DNA of 64,000 nt from CAJXVY01 sp965657575 (lineage in GTDB: Bacteria; Actinomycetota; Actinomycetes; Actinomycetales; Microbacteriaceae): positions 1 to 64,000 of the forward strand of contig CBFHOK010000006.1 of NCBI GenBank assembly GCA_965657575.1, given 5' to 3'. Positions 33,802 through 42,671 of this stretch are shown piece after piece. A program made the translations under genes and the position numbers. Each line of letters opens with the position of its first letter. The first letter of the stretch is position 1. The notes under the pieces were generated by a model. It did no database searches. It saw nothing but the letters and a program-made list of their open reading frames with translations, and was not told the DNA's origin.

Positions 33802-35465
33802 ACCTTCCGAAGCTTCAAAAAGGTACCGTTCGAATCATTCCACTTGGTGGAATAGGCGAAATTGGTCGAAACATGACCGTTTTCGAATTAAACGGAAAAC
33901 TTTTGATTGTTGACTGCGGAGTTTTGTTTCCGGAAGAGCATCACCCAGGGGTAGATGTGATTCTTCCAGATTTTGGATATTTGGAAGACCGCATCGATGA
34001 CGTAATTGGTTTGGTGTTGACTCATGGTCATGAAGATCACATTGGTGGGGTTCCATACCTTTTGAGAATGAAGGAAGACATCCCAATTCTCGGTTCTTCG
34101 CTGACATTGGCCTTTGTTGAGGCAAAGCTTAAAGAGCACAGAATTACCCCTTTTACTCATACCGTTTCTGAGGGCCAGCATGAGCAGATGGCTGATTTCA
34201 GTTTGGAATTTATTTCAGTGAATCACTCAATTCCAGATGCGCTCGCTGTTGTCATCAAATCAGAGGCTGGCACCATTTTGCACACAGGCGATTTCAAGAT
34301 GGATCAGTTGCCCCTTGACGGTCGCCTGACAGACCTGAATGCCTTTGCCAGGGTTGGCGATGAGGGTCTTGATTTGTTTATGGTGGACAGCACGAATGCA
34401 GACGTTCCAGGCTTCACTCCCTTAGAAAAAGAAATCGGCCCGGTTATCGAAAGTGTAATTGCAAAGACTCCGGGCAAGGTTGTTGTTGCATCGTTCGCAT
34501 CGCATGTTCACAGAGTTCAGCAAGTGCTGGATGCCGCGAATGCAAATAACCGCAGAGTCGCACTCGTCGGTCGTTCAATGGTTCGAAACATGCAAATAGC
34601 CGCCGACCTTGGTTTTTTGAGGGTTCCCGACGGGCTGCTGATTGATGTCAAAAAAGCAGGCGATGTTCCAGACAATCGAATTGTTTTCATGTCGACTGGT
34701 AGCCAGGGTGAGCCGATGGCTGTTTTGAGCCGAATGGCAAATCAGGACCACGCAATTGAAATTGGAACGCAGGACACTGTTTTGCTGGCCTCCAGTTTGA
34801 TACCTGGAAATGAGAATGCCGTTTATCGAGTAATCGACAAACTGAGCGCCCTGGGGGCGAACGTCGTCCATAAGGGGAACGCCAAGGTTCACGTCAGTGG
34901 TCACAGCGCCGCAGGCGAGTTGCTTTATTGTTTCAATGTCTTGAAGCCCAAAAACGTTATGCCGGTGCATGGTGAGTTTCGTCACCTGACTGCCTGTGCC
35001 AAATTGGCAGAACAGACAGGAGTGAACCCAGAGAGAATTCTGGTTGGTGAAGATGGATCGGTGATTGATCTCCGAGATGGGGTGGCCGAGATTGTCGGCA
35101 AGGTTGAATGCGGAATGCTGTTTGTTGACGGTAAAACCGTAGGAAAGATAACCGAGGATGACCTAAAAGACAGAATGACCTTGGCTAACGAGGGCTTCAT
35201 ATCGATATTTGTTGTTATCGACCCCGATACCGGCGTTGTCACTGAAGGTCCAGAAATCCGAGCAAGGGCATATGCCGAAGAGGATCATGTTTTTGACGAC
35301 ATAAAGCCCGAGATTCAGAGAGCGTTGGACAAAGCCGCCAGTGAGGGTGTCCGCGATAGCTATCAGTTCCAGCAGGTCATCAGACGGACAATTGGAACCT
35401 GGGTAAACAAGGCTCACAGACGTAGGCCAATGATTATTCCAGTGGTTGTCCAGTCACGAAGATAG
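33798..35465 (+). CDS. rnj: Ribonuclease J
   Basis: RNase J is a metallo-beta-lactamase-fold nuclease with endo- and 5'-exonuclease activity in RNA processing. The 555-residue protein has IPLGGIGEIGRNMTVFE, the zinc motif THGHEDHIGG near residue 75, HTGDFKMD, and the beta-CASP motifs including SGHSAAGEL and MPVHGEFRHL. The C-terminal domain ends RRTIGTWVNKAHRRRPMIIP. It is coupled to dapA by an ATGA overlap. Confidence 0.96.
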   Translation: MNLPKLQKGTVRIIPLGGIGEIGRNMTVFELNGKLLIVDCGVLFPEEHHPGVDVILPDFGYLEDRIDDVIGLVLTHGHEDHIGGVPYLLRMKEDIPILGSSLTLAFVEAKLKEHRITPFTHTVSEGQHEQMADFSLEFISVNHSIPDALAVVIKSEAGTILHTGDFKMDQLPLDGRLTDLNAFARVGDEGLDLFMVDSTNADVPGFTPLEKEIGPVIESVIAKTPGKVVVASFASHVHRVQQVLDAANANNRRVALVGRSMVRNMQIAADLGFLRVPDGLLIDVKKAGDVPDNRIVFMSTGSQGEPMAVLSRMANQDHAIEIGTQDTVLLASSLIPGNENAVYRVIDKLSALGANVVHKGNAKVHVSGHSAAGELLYCFNVLKPKNVMPVHGEFRHLTACAKLAEQTGVNPERILVGEDGSVIDLRDGVAEIVGKVECGMLFVDGKTVGKITEDDLKDRMTLANEGFISIFVVIDPDTGVVTEGPEIRARAYAEEDHVFDDIKPEIQRALDKAASEGVRDSYQFQQVIRRTIGTWVNKAHRRRPMIIPVVVQSRR

Positions 35466-35501
35466 CCGTTGTGCCTAAGCCGATTTTTGTTGTCAGCTTG
35501 C

Positions 35502-35507
35502 TAGTTT
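35502..35507 (+). promoter_or_regulatory. -10 box TAGTTT of ftsK (leaderless)
   Basis: TAGTTT, then TATTGC, then ATG 35514, with no Shine-Dalgarno. Confidence 0.5.
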
Positions 35508-35513
35508 TATTGC

Positions 35514-37919
35514 ATGGCACGCAAGACGCCGCCGCCAAAAAGGCCAGCGGCCAAAAACCGTAAAGCACCAACCAAGTCTCAAAAAACTGGTTCGGGTGTT
35601 GATTTTTGGGGCTCTCTTGCAAGTTTTTATATGATTCTGGCTCACGCAATGGGTTCCTTGGTTAGGGCCTTCTCGACCGAAAAGCTAGCCGATTCAGATA
35701 GACGAGACGGCGCACCCTTCCTGCTTTTTTTGCTCAGCGTTTTAGGGGCAGTGTTCGCATGGTTTTTGATTGATGTTGATTCTGCTCAGCTGATTCACAA
35801 TTACACCTTCGGACTTCTATTTGGGGCGGTTTCAAGAGTCTTCCCAGTGCTATTGCTGATTTATGCGATTTATCTCTTTAGATCACCTGCATCAATCAAA
35901 GACAGTTCCAGGTTTGCGGCAGGATTCTGGCTGTTTTTGGCAACTGTCTCAGCCTTTTTCCACATTTTTGGAGGCAGGCCTCAACCGGCAGGCGTTATCG
36001 GTACAGGACCCGAAGAATTCGCTTCTGCTGGTGGACTGTTTGGCTGGTTGATAGGTGAACCAACAGTGGCAATCTTGACAGTCTTCGGTGCCGTGCCGGT
36101 TTTGATTATTTTGCTAGTTGCATCAGTTTTGATTATGACCAAGACAGCCCCAAATCAAATCATTACCCGGTTTGGGGATTTATATGAATTTCTATTTGGG
36201 ACTCGTCCTGAGAGAAAAGAGAAATCAAGCGCTGATTGGTGGCAAAAGGAAAAAGAACCTAGCCAGGCTTTCGAGTCACCAGTTCTAATAGACCAGCCTG
36301 ACGACAATTCGGAGCCAGGGCCTTTTGAGGATGTATCCATTGAGGAGCTTCCAACCGAGCCAATAGGAATTCCCGAGGAAATTGAGCAGGAGCCTGAATT
36401 TTTATCTGAAGCCACTGTTTCCACCGGCCCATATCAGCTTCCAAGCATGAGTATTTTGGAAGCGGGAACACCGGTTAAGTCAAGCAGCGACCACAATCAG
36501 AAATCGGCTGAGTCAATCAATGCGGTATTCAAAGAGTTCGGGGTTCAGGCAAGAGTTAGTGGATTCACCCGTGGTCCGACAGTCACAACCTACGAGGTCG
36601 AACTGGGAACGGGTGTGAAAGTAGAGGCTGTAACCAGGCTTTCAAACAACATCTCCTACGCGGTGGCTTCCAGTGAGGTCAGAATTTTGGCTCCAATTCC
36701 AGGCAAGAGTGCAATTGGTATCGAGATTCCCAATGTTGACCGTGAGACTGTCACACTCGGTGACGTCTTGAAATCCAAAAATGCTTCACAGTCAAAGCAC
36801 CCTTTGACTATCGGTGTCGGTAAGGATGCCGAGGGCGGCTTTGTGGTGGCCAATTTGGCGAAAATGCCACATCTTTTGGTTGCAGGAGCTACCGGTGCCG
36901 GAAAATCGAGTTTTATCAATTCGATGATTACATCAATTTTGATGAGGGCAACGCCAACCGAGGTGCGAATGGTGCTGGTGGACCCCAAGCGAGTAGAACT
37001 GTCGATTTATCAGGGTGTTCCACACCTGGTCACACCAATCATCACAAACCCCAAAAAAGCGGCGGAGGCTTTGCAGTGGGTGGTGAAGGAAATGGATAGT
37101 CGTTATGACGACCTGGCTCAGTTTGGATTCAAGCACATCGATGATTTCAATTTGGCGGTTGCTAAGGGTGAAATAAAACTTCCAGAGGGTTCAAAGCGTG
37201 AGTTGCAGCCATATCCCTATTTACTGGTGGTCGTGGATGAGCTTGCTGATTTGATGATTGTTGCACCAAGGGATGTTGAAGACGCGATTGTCAGAATCAC
37301 CCAGCTTGCAAGAGCCAGCGGAATCCACTTGGTTTTAGCAACCCAGAGGCCTTCGGTTGACGTTGTTACTGGACTGATCAAAGCCAACGTCCCATCTCGA
37401 ATGGCCTTCTCGGTATCCAGTGTGACCGACTCTAGAGTTATTTTGGATGGACCGGGTGCTGAAAAGCTTGTTGGTCAAGGAGATGCATTATTCAACCCAA
37501 TGGGCTCCAACAGATCACTTAGGGTTCAGGGATCATGGATTTCCGAGGATGAGGTCGAAAAAGTAGTTGACCACGTGAAAGCGCAGATGCAGCCAAATTA
37601 TCGTGAAGATGTCTTGCAATCCCAAAGCTCTGCGGTTGTTGATAGCGAAATTGGCGACGATTTAGAGCTTGTTCTGAAGGCTTGCGAACTAATCGTGAAC
37701 AGTCAGTTTGGTTCCACCAGCATGTTGCAACGAAAGCTTCGGGTTGGATTTGCAAAAGCTGGCCGACTGATGGATCTGTTGGAGAGCTATAGAGTTGTTG
37801 GGCCAAGCGAGGGGTCAAAGGCTCGAGAAGTGTTAGTAAAGCCGGATGATTTGCCTCAGGCTTTGGCTAGACTCCGAGGAGAAAAGCAGGAAGAGGCAAT
37901 TGAGCAAGAGGGCGATTAG
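35514..37919 (+). CDS. ftsK: DNA translocase FtsK
   Basis: FtsK pumps DNA at the division septum and helps resolve chromosome dimers. The 801-residue protein has a basic N-terminus (ARKTPPPKRPAAKNRKAPTK), four membrane segments at about residues 60-215, an acidic linker (about 250-300), and the motor with Walker A LVAGATGAGKSSFI near residue 463, Walker B LLVVVDELADLM near 570 and LATQRPSVDVVTG. The C-terminal winged-helix gamma domain that reads KOPS sites is present (SMLQRKLRVGFAKAGRLMDL). Its end overlaps pgsA by 20 bases. Confidence 0.97.
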   Translation: MARKTPPPKRPAAKNRKAPTKSQKTGSGVDFWGSLASFYMILAHAMGSLVRAFSTEKLADSDRRDGAPFLLFLLSVLGAVFAWFLIDVDSAQLIHNYTFGLLFGAVSRVFPVLLLIYAIYLFRSPASIKDSSRFAAGFWLFLATVSAFFHIFGGRPQPAGVIGTGPEEFASAGGLFGWLIGEPTVAILTVFGAVPVLIILLVASVLIMTKTAPNQIITRFGDLYEFLFGTRPERKEKSSADWWQKEKEPSQAFESPVLIDQPDDNSEPGPFEDVSIEELPTEPIGIPEEIEQEPEFLSEATVSTGPYQLPSMSILEAGTPVKSSSDHNQKSAESINAVFKEFGVQARVSGFTRGPTVTTYEVELGTGVKVEAVTRLSNNISYAVASSEVRILAPIPGKSAIGIEIPNVDRETVTLGDVLKSKNASQSKHPLTIGVGKDAEGGFVVANLAKMPHLLVAGATGAGKSSFINSMITSILMRATPTEVRMVLVDPKRVELSIYQGVPHLVTPIITNPKKAAEALQWVVKEMDSRYDDLAQFGFKHIDDFNLAVAKGEIKLPEGSKRELQPYPYLLVVVDELADLMIVAPRDVEDAIVRITQLARASGIHLVLATQRPSVDVVTGLIKANVPSRMAFSVSSVTDSRVILDGPGAEKLVGQGDALFNPMGSNRSLRVQGSWISEDEVEKVVDHVKAQMQPNYREDVLQSQSSAVVDSEIGDDLELVLKACELIVNSQFGSTSMLQRKLRVGFAKAGRLMDLLESYRVVGPSEGSKAREVLVKPDDLPQALARLRGEKQEEAIEQEGD

Positions 37920-38445
37920 GCAGATTCCCAACGCAATTACCGTGTTGCGCATACTTTTGGTGCCGGTAGTTGTTTTTTTATTGCTCAGCGCAGAGAGTAA
38001 TTGGGAGCTGTGGTTGGCAGTGTTTTTCTTTGTTCTTAGTGCTGCAACCGATGGCATTGATGGTGCGATTGCTCGAAAAAAAGACCTTGTTACTAAAACC
38101 GGTCAGCTATTAGATCCAATCGCGGACAAAGCGCTGCTCGGTGCGACGCTGGTCGCGCTGAGCATTGTTGGCGATGTCCATTGGATAGCGACTTCTTTGA
38201 TATTGGCCCGAGAGTTAGCCGTTACTGCCTATCGATTGGCTGTAGCTAAGAGACGAGTTATAGCCGCCAGTGGCGGCGGCAAGCTAAAAACTGTTATCCA
38301 GTCAATAGCAATTGGTTTCGTGATTGCACCAATTGAGTTTTTGGGAGATTGGGTAAACGCTTTGAACCAGGGTGTAATTTGGGCCGCAGTTGCTGTGACA
38401 CTCTGGAGTGGCTTTGAATTTTTCAGGAGGCAAGTTGGTCGATGA
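37900..38445 (+). CDS. pgsA: CDP-diacylglycerol--glycerol-3-phosphate 3-phosphatidyltransferase
   Basis: PgsA makes phosphatidylglycerol phosphate, the precursor of phosphatidylglycerol and cardiolipin. The CDP-alcohol phosphotransferase motif DGx2ARx8Gx3Dx3D is present in the stretch DGIDGAIARKKD to LLDPIADK. There are about five membrane segments. I start it at TTG 37900 (MSKRAIRQIPNAITVLR), with GGAAGAGG upstream and inside the end of ftsK. The earlier ATG at 37846 adds 18 residues with no family support. It overlaps cinA by 11 bases. Confidence 0.92.
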   Translation: MSKRAIRQIPNAITVLRILLVPVVVFLLLSAESNWELWLAVFFFVLSAATDGIDGAIARKKDLVTKTGQLLDPIADKALLGATLVALSIVGDVHWIATSLILARELAVTAYRLAVAKRRVIAASGGGKLKTVIQSIAIGFVIAPIEFLGDWVNALNQGVIWAAVAVTLWSGFEFFRRQVGR

Positions 38446-38920
38446 GGTAATCAAAATCTGCCGTGAGCGCGGGTTGAAAATTGCAATCATGGAAAGCCTC
38501 ACCGGCGGCTTGGTAGCAGATGAGTTCATTACTGTTGAAGGGGTCAGTGACGTTTTCATAGGAAGCGTTGTTGCCTACCAAGATGAGTTGAAGTCATATA
38601 TGGCTAACGTTTCTCCGTCATTGATTCATTCGCAATCGGCAGTTGATGCCGAAGTCGCCTCTCAGATGGCTGCCGGAATTAGGTCTCGTTTCGCACAGAT
38701 GATGAACCTAAAAGAGGAAAGTGTTGTCGGTGTTTCCACCACTGGCGTTGCGGGCCCTGAAGCGGTTGGGGATCACCCGGTGGGTGAGGTTTATATAGGA
38801 ATCTCAATTTGGGGCGGCGAAAGCGTTTATAGCTACCAGTTAGAAGGCGTTCGCCAGCAAATTAGAGACCAGGCTTGCGAAAAAGCAATTGAGGCGCTGA
38901 GGGAACAACTCAAGCAATAG
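38435..38920 (+). CDS. cinA: CinA-type nicotinamide-nucleotide amidohydrolase, single domain
   Basis: This is the C-terminal domain of CinA alone, an enzyme that deamidates NMN in pyridine nucleotide recycling (PncC). AIMESLTGGLVADEF and VGVSTTGVAGPEAVGDHPVGE are the conserved blocks. The molybdopterin-binding domain of full-length CinA is absent, as is usual in Actinobacteria. TTG 38435 has a perfect AGGAGG 4 bases upstream and overlaps the pgsA stop. The ORF could extend to 38408, but that start lacks a ribosome site. Confidence 0.92.
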   Translation: MVDEVIKICRERGLKIAIMESLTGGLVADEFITVEGVSDVFIGSVVAYQDELKSYMANVSPSLIHSQSAVDAEVASQMAAGIRSRFAQMMNLKEESVVGVSTTGVAGPEAVGDHPVGEVYIGISIWGGESVYSYQLEGVRQQIRDQACEKAIEALREQLKQ

Positions 38921-39008
38921 CGCTGTTGGTTAATTATCAGCAACTTTTGAGGCGCTTGAATAGAAAATGACGGCAGGCTCAACTAGTGTTGAAGCTCAGG
39001 AGGAACAA

Positions 39009-39311
39009 TTGTTACTACGTCAACAAATTGGTGAGGTGCTAAGAACCCACCGCCTGCAAAAAGGTATGACCTTGAGGCAGGTAGCTGGCCGCGCCAGCGT
39101 CGCGCTGGGTTACCTCAGTGAGGTGGAGCGTGGTCAGAAGGAAGTTTCAAGCGAGATCTTGCAATCGGTAGCCGATTCCCTAGAGGTACCTCTGTCATTG
39201 ATTATTCGCCAGGTGAGTGATCGTGTCGCTGCCAGCGAAGGTGTATTCATTCCAGATACAGTTCCCGATGAGTTTGTATCTGAAGCCGGTCTAATCTCCG
39301 AAAACTCCTAA
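39009..39311 (+). CDS. XRE/ClgR-like helix-turn-helix regulator
   Basis: The 100-residue protein is mostly one XRE domain, LRTHRLQKGMTLRQVAGRAS followed by VALGYLSEVERGQKEVSSEI. This is the ClgR-like type found just before recA in many Actinobacteria, where ClgR activates clp protease and stress genes. The best start is TTG 39009 (MLLRQQIGEVLR), with CAGGAGG 5 bases upstream; relatives start at this point. ATG 38967 would add 14 residues and has no ribosome site. TAGTGT at 38984-38989 could be its -10 box. Confidence 0.88.
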   Translation: MLLRQQIGEVLRTHRLQKGMTLRQVAGRASVALGYLSEVERGQKEVSSEILQSVADSLEVPLSLIIRQVSDRVAASEGVFIPDTVPDEFVSEAGLISENS

Positions 39312-39321
39312 ACCTCAGTAA

Positions 39322-39555
39322 TTGCGATTATCTGAATTCCATTTCCTCATGAATGAGGAATTTGGCGAAAGCTATTCTGAGGTTCTCAGGCGAGATCTTC
39401 ACCTGCAAGAACTTGATGATAAAACACCCGACCAAGCGTTAGCTAATGGAGACAGCCCAAAGGACATCTGGCTGGCTATTTGCAAGAGTCAGCAGGTCCC
39501 AAAGTCCCGCTGGACCGGAAAGCCAGTGGTCAAAAAAAATCGCGACACGCAATGA
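39322..39555 (+). CDS. DUF3046 family protein
   Basis: The 77-residue protein begins MRLSEFHFLMNEEFG and contains RRDLHLQELDDKTPDQALA and DIWLAICKSQQVP, the pattern of actinobacterial DUF3046. The family nearly always sits upstream of recA, as here, but its function is unknown. The start is TTG 10 bases after the regulator's stop, so the two genes are probably one transcript. It ends 4 bases before the recA SOS box. Confidence 0.88.
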   Translation: MRLSEFHFLMNEEFGESYSEVLRRDLHLQELDDKTPDQALANGDSPKDIWLAICKSQQVPKSRWTGKPVVKKNRDTQ

Positions 39556-39559
39556 ATAT

Positions 39560-39575
39560 TCGAAATTATGTTCGA
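39560..39575 (+). promoter_or_regulatory. LexA (SOS) box upstream of recA
   Basis: TCGAAATTATGTTCGA matches the actinobacterial/Gram-positive SOS consensus TCGAACnnnnGTTCGA at 11 of 12 fixed positions. It lies 118 bases before recA ATG 39694. With lexA at 46464 in the same window, LexA control of recA is well supported. Confidence 0.85.
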
Positions 39576-39693
39576 ATGTAACCTAACTTATTCACATAGA
39601 TGAAAACTGGAATTTTTCCACAAACGGCATTGCTTTCCCTTTTGTCGCTTACCGAAAAATTAGAGTTTCAGAAAAGAATTGGAAAGGTCAAAA

Positions 39694-40743
39694 ATGCCAT
39701 CAGCAGCAGATAGAGACAAGGCTCTCGATGCAGCCCTCTCGCAGATCGACAGGCAGTTCGGTAAGGGTGCGATTATGCGCCTGGGCTCTGAGGAGCGTGC
39801 GCCAATCGAGTCAATCTCCACAGGTTCTATTGCTCTGGATGCTGCTTTAGGTATCGGGGGCCTTCCGCGCGGTCGAATAGTTGAAATTTACGGCCCAGAA
39901 TCCAGTGGTAAAACAACAGTCGCGCTGCACGCAATCGCAAACGCTCAGAAAAACGGCGGTGTTGCGGCGTTTATTGATGCAGAGCACGCTTTAGATCCAA
40001 ACTACGCTCAGGCGCTTGGGGTAAATATCGACGACCTGCTGGTCAGCCAGCCGGATACCGGTGAGCAAGCGTTGGAAATTGCAGACATGCTCATCCGCTC
40101 TGGTTCGGTTGATGTGGTGGTCATTGACTCTGTAGCCGCGCTGACACCAAGAGCTGAAATCGAGGGCGAGATGGGAGATAGCCACGTTGGATTGCAGGCA
40201 AGGCTGATGTCGCAGGCGCTAAGAAAGCTAACCGGTGCACTCCACAACACGAAAACAACCGCAATCTTTATCAACCAGTTGCGTGAAAAAGTTGGCGTAT
40301 TCTTTGGGTCCCCCGAGATTACAAGTGGTGGTAAGGCCTTGAAGTTCTACGCCAGTGTTCGACTGGATATCCGTCGAATTGAGACGCTCAAAGATGGCCA
40401 AAACTCTGTCGGAAACAGGGCAAGGGTGAAGGTTGTAAAAAATAAGCTAGCGGCTCCTTTCAGGCAGGCCGAGTTCGACATCATGTTTGGTCATGGCATC
40501 TCTCGTGAGGGATCACTTATTGACCTTGCTGTTGAGCAGGAAATAGTGAAGAAGAGCGGCGCCTGGTATACCTACGAAGGTGACCAGCTGGGTCAGGGTA
40601 AGGAAAACTCCCGCAGGTATCTAATCGAGAATCCAGAGACTGCCAACGAAATAGAGCAGAAACTTAGGGTGGCTCTTGGCATAGGAGGTCCCGTGGCGGT
40701 GGCTGATTTGGAAAAGGGAGATGAAGAGTCAAGGGCTAGCTAG
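39694..40743 (+). CDS. recA: Recombinase RecA
   Basis: RecA drives homologous strand exchange and triggers LexA self-cleavage. The 349-residue protein has GPESSGKTTVALH (Walker A), VVVIDSVAALTPRAEIEGEM (Walker B region), the signature ALKFYASVRLDIRR and the C-terminal domain, with no intein. I start at ATG 39694 (MPSAADRDKALDAAL). The TTG at 39679 includes the ribosome site GGAAAGG. It overlaps recX by 23 bases. Confidence 0.98.
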   Translation: MPSAADRDKALDAALSQIDRQFGKGAIMRLGSEERAPIESISTGSIALDAALGIGGLPRGRIVEIYGPESSGKTTVALHAIANAQKNGGVAAFIDAEHALDPNYAQALGVNIDDLLVSQPDTGEQALEIADMLIRSGSVDVVVIDSVAALTPRAEIEGEMGDSHVGLQARLMSQALRKLTGALHNTKTTAIFINQLREKVGVFFGSPEITSGGKALKFYASVRLDIRRIETLKDGQNSVGNRARVKVVKNKLAAPFRQAEFDIMFGHGISREGSLIDLAVEQEIVKKSGAWYTYEGDQLGQGKENSRRYLIENPETANEIEQKLRVALGIGGPVAVADLEKGDEESRAS

Positions 40744-41230
40744 CACTGACAAGCTGGAGCAGCGAGCTAGAAACGTTTTGCTGTTTCAGCTTTCTAAATC
40801 TGCCAAGTCGTCTAAGGAGCTGTCTGACATTCTCCTGAAGCGGGAAATACCGCCTGAAATCGGTGAGCCCATAATCCAGCGTTTTATCGAAGTTGGGCTA
40901 ATTGACGATTTAGCGGCAGCTCAGAGCCTTGTCAATCACCGGAGAGGTCAATTCAAATCGAAACGCGTCATTGCTTATGAACTAAAGCAGAAGGGCCTCG
41001 AGCAGTCAGTGATTGAGCAGGCAACTGATGAATTGACTGAGTCGGACCAAGAGATTGCAAACCAGGCGGCGCTGAAGAGAATCCGGTCGCTGCGAAACTT
41101 GGAAGAACCAGTTATTAGAAGAAGGCTTACGGGATACCTCCAAAGAAGGGGGTTTGCTGGAGAGATTTGCTCTAGGGCTACTAGCTTTGCGCTAAATGAC
41201 CTAAAATTGGGCAACAATGACAACTCTTAG
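40721..41230 (+). CDS. recX: Regulatory protein RecX
   Basis: RecX restrains RecA filaments. The 169-residue protein shows the three-helix repeats of the family: ARNVLLFQLSKSAKSSKELS, RFIEVGLIDDLAAAQSLVNH and the RRLTGYLQRRGFAGEICSRA end. It starts inside recA (ATG 40721, with GGGAG just before) and ends 14 bases inside miaB. Co-transcription with recA means it is also SOS-induced. Confidence 0.92.
   Translation: MKSQGLASTDKLEQRARNVLLFQLSKSAKSSKELSDILLKREIPPEIGEPIIQRFIEVGLIDDLAAAQSLVNHRRGQFKSKRVIAYELKQKGLEQSVIEQATDELTESDQEIANQAALKRIRSLRNLEEPVIRRRLTGYLQRRGFAGEICSRATSFALNDLKLGNNDNS
41202..41207 (+). promoter_or_regulatory. -10 box TAAAAT of miaB (near-leaderless)
   Basis: TAAAAT lies at the end of recX and ends 9 bases before the miaB ATG at 41217. 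This gives miaB a possible promoter of its own apart from recA-recX. Confidence 0.4.
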
Positions 41231-42671
41231 CTATCAGGTGCGCACCTACGGGTGTCAGATGAATGTTCACGACTCTGAGCGAATTTCTGGATTGTTGCAA
41301 GATGCGGGATATGTCGAAAGTCAAGATGATGACGCCGACATAGTCGTTTTCAATACTTGTGCAGTCAGAGAAAACGCAGATAACAGGTTGTATGGGGTAC
41401 TGGGACAGCTGGCACCTAAGAAAAAAGATAATCCAAACATGCAAATCGCCGTTGGTGGATGCTTGGCTCAAAAGGATCAGCACAAGATTGTTGAAAAAGC
41501 TCCATGGGTTGATGTCGTATTTGGAACTCACAACATGGGTTCACTGCCAACCCTTTTGGATAGAGCAAGGCACAACCAGCAGGCTGAGGTTGAGATTCTG
41601 GAGGCCTTGGAAGTCTTCCCTTCAACTTTGCCTACTAAGCGAGACAACACGTACTCAGGCTGGGTTTCAATATCGGTTGGCTGCAACAACACCTGCACTT
41701 TTTGCATTGTCCCTTCACTGCGGGGTAAAGAAAAAGACAGACGTCCGGGGGAGATACTCAACGAGGTTGGCGCTCTAGTTCAAGATGGGGCGATAGAGGT
41801 CACCTTGCTGGGGCAAAATGTAAATACCTACGGAGTTGAATTCGGAGACCGCGAAGCATTTTCTAAGTTGCTTCGTTCTTGCGGAGAAATTGAAGGCTTG
41901 GAGAGAGTCAGATTCACTTCTCCACACCCTGCGGCGTTTACCGATGATGTTATTTGGGCAATGGCAGAGACAGAGAATGTGATGCCACAGCTTCACATGC
42001 CACTGCAAAGTGGAAGTGACAAGGTCTTGAAAGACATGCGCCGGAGCTACCGCAGTAAAAAATATCTCGGTATTTTGGATAGAGTTCGCGAGGCAATGCC
42101 GGATGCCGCCATCACCACCGACATAATTGTGGGCTTTCCTGGTGAGACCGAGGAAGATTTCCAGGCAACTATGGATGTCGTCAGGCAGGCAAGGTTTGCA
42201 AGTGCCTATACCTTCCAATATTCAAAGAGGCCAGGAACCCCAGCGGCAGAGATGGAGGATCAACTTCCAAAGGAAGTGGTCCAAGAGCGTTATGAAAGAC
42301 TGCTTGAACTGGTGAATTCGATTGCCGAGGAAGAAAACAAGCTTCAAGTAGGTAAAACAGTAGAGGTTTTAGTCGCAAACGGTGAAGGCCGCAAAGACGG
42401 CGCTACAGCAAGAATGAGTGGCAGGGCGAAAGATAACAGGCTTGTTCACTTTAGCGTCCCTGAGGGGGCCGAGAAGCCTCGTCCAGGAGATGTTGTGACG
42501 GTTGATGTCACTTCAAGCGCTCCGCACTTCCTGCTTGCAGATTCAGAGCGATACAGCCTCAGAAGAACCATTGCGGGCGATGCCTGGGATAGGGCACAGG
42601 CAGAAAGTTGCGCCGTCGGTGAGCCGGGATCAATCTCTCTGGGAATGCCCAGTTTGCCTATCCGTGGCTGA
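41217..42671 (+). CDS. miaB: tRNA-2-methylthio-N6-dimethylallyladenosine synthase
   Basis: MiaB is a radical-SAM enzyme with two iron-sulfur clusters that adds the methylthio group to i6A37 of tRNAs. The 484-residue protein has the N-terminal cluster cysteines (TYGCQMN, NTCAVRE, GGCLAQ), the radical-SAM CxxxCxxC in GCNNTCTFCIVPSLRGKE, and a C-terminal TRAM domain. It overlaps miaA, whose enzyme makes its i6A substrate, by 8 bases. Confidence 0.97.
   Translation: MTTLSYQVRTYGCQMNVHDSERISGLLQDAGYVESQDDDADIVVFNTCAVRENADNRLYGVLGQLAPKKKDNPNMQIAVGGCLAQKDQHKIVEKAPWVDVVFGTHNMGSLPTLLDRARHNQQAEVEILEALEVFPSTLPTKRDNTYSGWVSISVGCNNTCTFCIVPSLRGKEKDRRPGEILNEVGALVQDGAIEVTLLGQNVNTYGVEFGDREAFSKLLRSCGEIEGLERVRFTSPHPAAFTDDVIWAMAETENVMPQLHMPLQSGSDKVLKDMRRSYRSKKYLGILDRVREAMPDAAITTDIIVGFPGETEEDFQATMDVVRQARFASAYTFQYSKRPGTPAAEMEDQLPKEVVQERYERLLELVNSIAEEENKLQVGKTVEVLVANGEGRKDGATARMSGRAKDNRLVHFSVPEGAEKPRPGDVVTVDVTSSAPHFLLADSERYSLRRTIAGDAWDRAQAESCAVGEPGSISLGMPSLPIRG

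Noticed and set aside
42502..42663. N-terminal extension of miaA
   Set aside because: It is the shifted reading of miaB; the P-loop expected at the very N-terminus follows GTG 42664.
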